Assembly: GCA_019055375.1 (NCBI GenBank)
Contig: JAHQIW010001438.1
Span: 1 to 64,000 of the forward strand
DNA length: 64,000 nucleotides
DNA from: Parelaphostrongylus tenuis
Lineage: Eukaryota > Nematoda > Chromadorea > Rhabditida > Metastrongylidae
Direction: 5' to 3'
Shown here: piece after piece, positions 58,960-64,000 of the stretch
How the letters are laid out: each line of letters begins with the position of its first letter
Numbering within the stretch: position 1 is the stretch's first letter
Program-made: the position numbers and the translations under genes
The notes under the pieces: generated by a model
The model's input: only the letters and a program-made list of their open reading frames with translations
Databases searched by the model: none
What the model was told of the DNA's origin: nothing

Positions 58960-61200
58960 TTATATTATGTCCACAGGTAGCTAAACTTCAACCGTCCGAG
59001 GCATCTATAAATCTGGGTTTCGCTGTCAGCTCGCTAAATGGCGACTGGATAAAGTCCACAATCTGCGATTATGTGTAACCAAGGACATAAGTATTCCCCT
59101 TTGGCAATTTTTGTTCTCTGTCGGCGCACCAGACTTAAATCTGATGTATGAACTCAGATCAGTATTATCTGTAGCAAAATTCCAATTTACAGCGACAGCT
59201 TCACAAGTACACTTTTGAATCCCACTGTAGACTCACCAAGTCTCTCTTAATTCCGACGTTGTAAATATGCTAACAGGCTCAGATGGGATCAGTTCACTCT
59301 CCCCTCATTCAAGTGAGAGTGCATTTGTAAGGAATTTTAAGCCAGAAGCCTAGGAAAAGTCCAGTAGATTAGCATTTAGTGACAATTGTGAGAAAGGCGA
59401 CGGTTCTCAGTAAGGAGCTAAAACCACACTTAGAAAATTTGTAGATTTGTAAGGATGGTGACATGAAGAAGCGAATGGAATACGAGAGGTACCTGGATCC
59501 TGTCCATCCAACGCAATATCATGTCAGTGCGCACCTTTAAAAAGCTGTATCCTAAAGTTTTACCAAGACTTCCATCCTTATGAATGTGCTCCTCTGACGT
59601 GGAATTTTTAATGAAGAGGTCGTTTAAAATAGTACCGACCACAAGAAGTGTCAGTGTAGGGAAAAGTACTAAGCTATCCGGGCGCACTGACCACATTTCG
59701 CACTTGCCAGTGGTGCATACACATGAGCAGTCATTAAACACACCAACTTTGCCAATTCATTAATCTCAAATATGAGCGCTTTCTTATATACAAAACTGAC
59801 TAGCGCGCTCTAAGAGCCTGAACATGTACAGAGGCATCAGGCACATTTCATGATTTCGTTACAGAATTGTTTTACAATTGGAGATTCAAGGATAAGACAA
59901 GAAGTCGAGGATGAAGCATTCGAGGGTGATCAATTCGCTCAAATTGTGTCATGCAATATACTTAATTAAAATGGTTACAAATGATTGAATGATCATTATG
60001 GCGCCAGTACATTTGTACTTTACGTTCACGTAGTTGGTGAATAGATTTATTCAGCTAGCGTTTCGGCATCTTTGTATTTACCGAAGCCGCGTTTATCGGA
60101 GACGTTAGTCCATACAAAGGTGATCGTTTCTGCATTGGAGTGCACAAGTCGAATGGAATCAGAGGTCGCTCACGGCATGTGAGCGAGTGCTTGCAAAATG
60201 TGCTTGAATAGTTCTGACGTTTCACTACAGCTTGACAAACTGTTCAAGTGAAGACATCTTGAGTCAGAACAGTAGAATCGAGAAGGGTGTTTCAATTTCA
60301 TTCATACCTTTAGCATGGTGTATTTAATTAGTCCTAGTGAAAAAATAGCCATCTATGGCCTGCATTGTGCGTGGTAATGGAGAATTTCAGGTTTCAAATG
60401 TGAAAATATGTACTAATTATTTTCGACAGCATGTGAACGCTAAAATCCATACAGATATTATCACTATGTATATCACGGGTAAAACCTGCATTGCAGATAT
60501 GAAGTTCAACGCAAAACCGAAACCGTTTCAACTGCAGCGTTTTCATGTGGTGATCAGCAAGCGCTTGGAATTTTGTATTTCAAATGATCGTTGTTCCTGC
60601 CATTTTTGATTTGTGCTGACTCAATTTCAGAAGCAGTCAAATCAACTTTTGTCAATGTTCAGCTTCTAACGTGGTCTGTCAGCGATGGATTTTTATTGAT
60701 GCCTTCGCTATCAGATACGATTACAGTAGCTGACAAAAATACTCTATTGGTGAAACACCTCTGGAGGCAATGGCGTTGAAACGACAGCAAATAAAGCTTT
60801 TGTGGTAGCCTGCGAATCCAGTAATTTACACTACACTGCAATGATTATTTCTATATGAGAGAAATGCATAGCGCATTACAGGATCAAAGTCCCTCTTTAG
60901 AGATACTACGATTTGATAATATGTTACATTCATTCAGGATAAAATAGGAATCGATTTGACTCAATCTTCACTGAAAGTAATAGTTCATCCAAGTACAGTT
61001 CATTCACTGAATCACTGAAAGCTTGTCCTAACACGCATACAATCACTGAAAGTTTATTCTACCACTTATTTGCTTATTTTTGTGACATATTCACGTAATT
61101 TTCTACTCTTCCAATTTAGCACAGTGTAGTAGATGGGAAAATTTCATTGGCGTCGACGTTATTCGCACACATGCTCTCGTTCGCTATCCACACTGGAATG
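58960..61200. other. No gene recognised
   Basis: A 103-codon minus-strand frame (59430-59741) has no recognised motif. Near 60059-60086 on minus, GGTAAATACAAAGATGCC then GAAACGCTAGCTG resembles the 3' ends of the PLE copies but lacks the first core box. Confidence 0.3.
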
Positions 61201-61245
61201 GTTCAATCTCTGTTAACATCGTAAGAGAGTGGTGAGCAAAAACAC

Positions 61246-61318
61246 GACCTCAGGCTGGAATCGAACCCACGTTTCGTCCTATCCGGGAAAGCGTGCTCTA
61301 CCACTACACCACTGAGGC
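61246..61318 (-). tRNA. tRNA-like repeat (GGA loop)
   Basis: Acceptor GCCTCAG/CTGAGGT, A box TGGTGTAGTGG, loop region CCCGGATAGG, B box GGTTCGATTCC. Followed on its strand by GTGTTTTTGC, a Pol III terminator. Confidence 0.45.
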
Positions 61319-61552
61319 GCATTTGCCCGACCACTCATTCTTCAACATCTCAATGTTATATGAATATTGAAAACATCATAACAGTGTAAAAAGCATTAAT
61401 AAAAATACAATCAATTTCGAGTATTAGTAATGAGAAAAGCTGTCAGCTCAACTGGGTTTATAAAGCGAAATCGCATACCCGACCAAACCTGTCAAGGTTG
61501 ATAGCTGATAGCTAACAGTGAGATGTTGAAGAATGAGTGGTCGGGCAAATGT

Positions 61553-61625
61553 GCCTCAGTGGTGTAGTGGCAGAGCACGCGTCCCCGGATAGGATGAAAC
61601 ATGGGTTCGATTCCCGCCTGAGGTC
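61553..61625 (+). tRNA. tRNA-like repeat (GGA loop), best copy
   Basis: Acceptor GCCTCAG/CTGAGGT is fully paired (one G-T). D stem GTGT/GCAC; anticodon stem CGTCC/GGATG with loop CCGGATA (GGA at positions 34-36, C at 33); B box GGTTCGATTCC. The T stem is imperfect in this copy. GTGTTTTTTGC follows directly, a strong Pol III terminator. The short variable region and C33 argue against a serine tRNA. Confidence 0.45.
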
Positions 61626-61664
61626 GTGTTTTTTGCTCACCACTCAATTCTTTTAGGAATATTG

Positions 61665-62410
61665 AAAAAATCATAATAGTGCAAAAATGTATTGAAAAAT
61701 GCTGTTAATGTCAAATCAATTCATCAATGTAAGCAAATATGTCAACACTTTGCGAACATTGAGGTGAGCTTTTCAACCTCAACTTTTCAAAGGTTTTTCC
61801 TCACCGAAAATCTCTTTATCCAGAGTTTTAAAAATTATTCGAAAGCTCAGTCTCAAAAATTCAAGTTATTGATTGCTTTCTAAGAAGGCTTTCTTAAATG
61901 CTGTGGCAGCGAAAATGGAAAATTATGTTGCACTCGACTTGCTTTGTTTGCTCGGTTAAGATTTATAGATCGTTGTTAATTTGATTATACTAGTACTCAT
62001 ACAATAGCACAAGTCTTGATAACGCTCGAGCTAAAATTTGGTTTTTCGGAAAATTCTTCATTGTTCGTTATAAGATCGAAAATAAAATCACGTTTCACTT
62101 TTGAAGTTTTCTTTGTGTGTATGAGTTATGCACAAAAATTCAACAAATGTATAGAAGAATTTATGCTTAATCAGACTGATGTGAATTCCCAAAGTTTCCG
62201 AAAGGAATAAAAAATCCTCATTGAATAACGAAAATACGGCAGCTCCTTGCGACAACTTTTAGCTGCTGTCTGCAAAAGATCAATATCATTTGATACCAAT
62301 TTCGCCTAAGAAAATCAGTGTCAGTCAACATCTAACAATTAAGGTCAGGAAGAGATCAACGGTTGCGTGAGAATCTAGTCAAGCAATTGGAAGATTAGAG
62401 TAATTTTGTA
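61665..62410. other. No gene recognised
   Basis: Short AT-rich frames only. Confidence 0.35.
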
Positions 62411-62415
62411 GCCCA

Positions 62416-62733
62416 TATACAGCATGGCGCATGTGGCGCAGTGGCTAGAGGTGCCCTGCGTCGCACACGAGGTCAGTGGTTCCGATCTCGCGCTCATAGA
62501 TCACCAAGCCATCCATCCCTCCGAGGTCGGTAAATTGGTACCGGACAGGTCTTAAACTTGTCTGGGAGGATAAGCAACACTGACTCGGTTCAGCGGGAGG
62601 CCACCGCGAGTCATTGTAAAGGCCAGATATGCATTCAATAACCTCAAACGAAGTTAAAAATTGAAGTCGAATGCATGGCGCATCCCTCAGGGATTGATCA
62701 ACGCCAAGAGCTTTATCCTTTTATACAGCATGG
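62416..62733 (+). repeat. tRNA-derived SINE with exact 12-bp target duplication
   Basis: TATACAGCATGG at 62416-62427 and again at 62722-62733 brackets a 294-bp SINE. Its head CGCATGTGGCGCAGTGGCTAG and GTGGTTCCGATCTC (B box, one inserted base) match the minus-strand copy at 28101-28402. The body is shared throughout ('ccaccgcgagtcattgtaaa', 'cctcaaacgaagtta', 'cctcagggattgatcaacgc'), and the end is GAGCTTTATCCTTT. The intact duplication implies a fairly young insertion. Confidence 0.9.
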
Positions 62734-64000
62734 TGGTCCTAGCAGTACTACTGAAACCTAACTCATATAACGGAAGTGGACAGTGTACAGTCTTCAGTGG
62801 CTGTCAAGATTCCTTGATGAGCACTTTTTTTGAGAAAGCGGTCATGAAGATCCAACTGGCAGGTCACAACGGCCAGTGTATCTTACATGATACATCTTCT
62901 CCACCGCTGATCCGTGGATCAAAGTGGGAAGATTTGAATAGAAACACATTCTGGACACCACAAACAGAGATTGATTGAAACGGTACACGACTACTGCTTT
63001 TTTGTACTTGTTTAGGAATGCACGGAGTAGGACGTGAAGCCGGTAGTACCCGGGATAATTCCGGTTACATCTTTCGGTGATACCCTTAGTAACGATGCCT
63101 CTTCGAAATTGGGAGGTGATTGTCTGATCAGGATTTCGGCTCTAAAAATATGGCGCTTTCCCGTTATGTCCATTCCGTTTCAGCCTTCTCGAAAAACGCG
63201 TTTTTTGTTTTTTCATCAAATTCAGTAATTATTAGATAACTTAAATGAGGAGATTCAGTGGTGTGCTTCACTTCTTGATTGCCTGTTTTATTTTGCTTTA
63301 ACAGCGATAATAAAACTTTATCTCATATCCAAGCCTTTTTCGCTAGAAAAGGTTTTTTCTGCAAACGTTCATTGACCATTTGATAGCGCAAATATCGGTG
63401 ATAGAATGTATTTCGCTTTGAAAAAGGATTTTCATATTACGCTGTAACTGCTGAAGAAAGATTGGGCGTCGCAAATGTAGCATCAGCAAAACGTGGTGGA
63501 TTGATGCCAGTGTAGAATTCTTGATCCTTGATTCTAACGCAACCGTTAATATCTTTCTGATCTTGATTATGAAATGTTCATTGGCCCTGATTTACTTAAA
63601 GGAGATTGATATTGAATGATATTGACCCTTCACGGACAGCAGCATAATCGGTATCGTAAGCAGCGGGCGTATTTTAATTATTTTGCGAAGAATTTTTCTT
63701 ACTTCCGGAAAAACTTCAATTATCTCACATCAAGTATAATGAAGCATAATTTCTTCTACACTCTTATTAACTTCTTGTGCATCTCATATATGCAGCTCAT
63801 ATATGCGTAGTAAACTCCAGATTGAATCAATAATTTATTTTTTGCTCGTACAGCGTACTGTAAAAAAAAACTTTCGAAAACACAAATTCGAGCTTTAGAA
63901 TCGTCTAACTCGTGTTATCGAATAAGTATCTGTGTAATCTAATAACAGCGATCCATAGCTCTTATCCGAGGTGAACAAAGCAAGTCGAGTGCAACATATA
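62734..64000. other. No gene recognised
   Basis: A plus-strand frame continues from the SINE to 62978 and another lies at 63034-63228. Neither has a recognised motif or clear splice sites. A family D repeat fragment lies at about 63350-63480. Confidence 0.35.

Larger units (their letters stand above)
61224..61660. repeat. Palindromic tRNA-like element
   Basis: Left arm 61224-61352 and right arm 61522-61659 are inverted copies, each holding a tRNA-like cloverleaf (minus on the left, plus on the right). The tRNA-like 5' ends face each other and their terminators face outward. The loop (about 170 bp) contains 'gctgtcagctcaactgggtt' and 'gcatacccgaccaaacctgt', shared with 27.7 and 48.1 kb. Confidence 0.8.

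Noticed and set aside
61553..61625. Serine tRNA (anticodon GGA)
   Set aside because: The variable region is short, position 33 is C, and similar copies sit in palindromic repeats; it is better called tRNA-like.
62661..62978. 105-codon plus-strand frame
   Set aside because: It starts inside the SINE body and crosses its 3' end and target duplication, so it is not an ancestral gene.

Overview
This window looks like nuclear DNA of a nematode, most likely a strongylid (hookworm-type) parasite. No long open frames or operons are present. Coding material comes as short exons with nematode splice sites (TTTTTTCAG acceptors, GTAAGT-type donors). There is a chemoreceptor gene of a nematode-specific family, degraded RTE-type and Penelope-type retroelements, mariner relics, and a short internal stretch of the nematode telomere repeat (TTAGGC on the minus strand). 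The species assignment is inference; the sequence carries no species marker.

Layout. 1-3600 has nothing I recognise. 3.6-5.5 kb: a 345-bp tandem repeat, a duplicated tRNA-like unit and the C-terminal end of a Penelope-like element (PLE). 5.5-6.1 kb: the longest unassigned coding-like stretch (minus strand, one frameshift). 8-15 kb: repeat-rich, with a foldback-repeat cluster (10.1-11.1 kb), a mariner relic (11.2 kb) and a palindrome (12.8 kb). 15.5-20.4 kb: four phase-matched exons of a serpentine chemoreceptor (Srab/Sra-like). Its third intron is inflated to about 3.6 kb by a foldback repeat that was itself hit by a 5'-truncated RTE retrotransposon with a 15-bp target duplication. 21-31.5 kb: SINE copies, PLE 3' ends with hammerhead-ribozyme-like hairpins, and a minus-strand PLE with reverse transcriptase and GIY-YIG endonuclease. 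37-38 kb: one mariner beside or inside another. 43.4-47.3 kb: three RTE pieces, one nearly full length. 47.7-48.3 and 61.2-61.7 kb: palindromic elements whose arms carry tRNA-like cloverleaves. 50.2-50.9 kb: a GC-rich island with a probable small host gene. 51.6-52.1 kb: a large foldback element. 53.1 kb: a tRNA-Gly(CCC) gene or recent copy. 62.4 kb: a SINE with an exact 12-bp target duplication.

How it fits together. The region is a gene-poor transposon graveyard holding at most two or three host genes. The autonomous elements (RTE, PLE, mariner) are all broken by stops or frameshifts. The non-autonomous ones (tRNA-derived SINEs, foldbacks, tRNA-like palindromes) keep the features that matter for their spread: A and B boxes, T-run terminators, inverted arms and target duplications. 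The two most unusual themes are the tRNA-like palindromes with a shared GGA loop, and the hammerhead-like hairpins about 200 to 300 bp downstream of PLE endonuclease ends.
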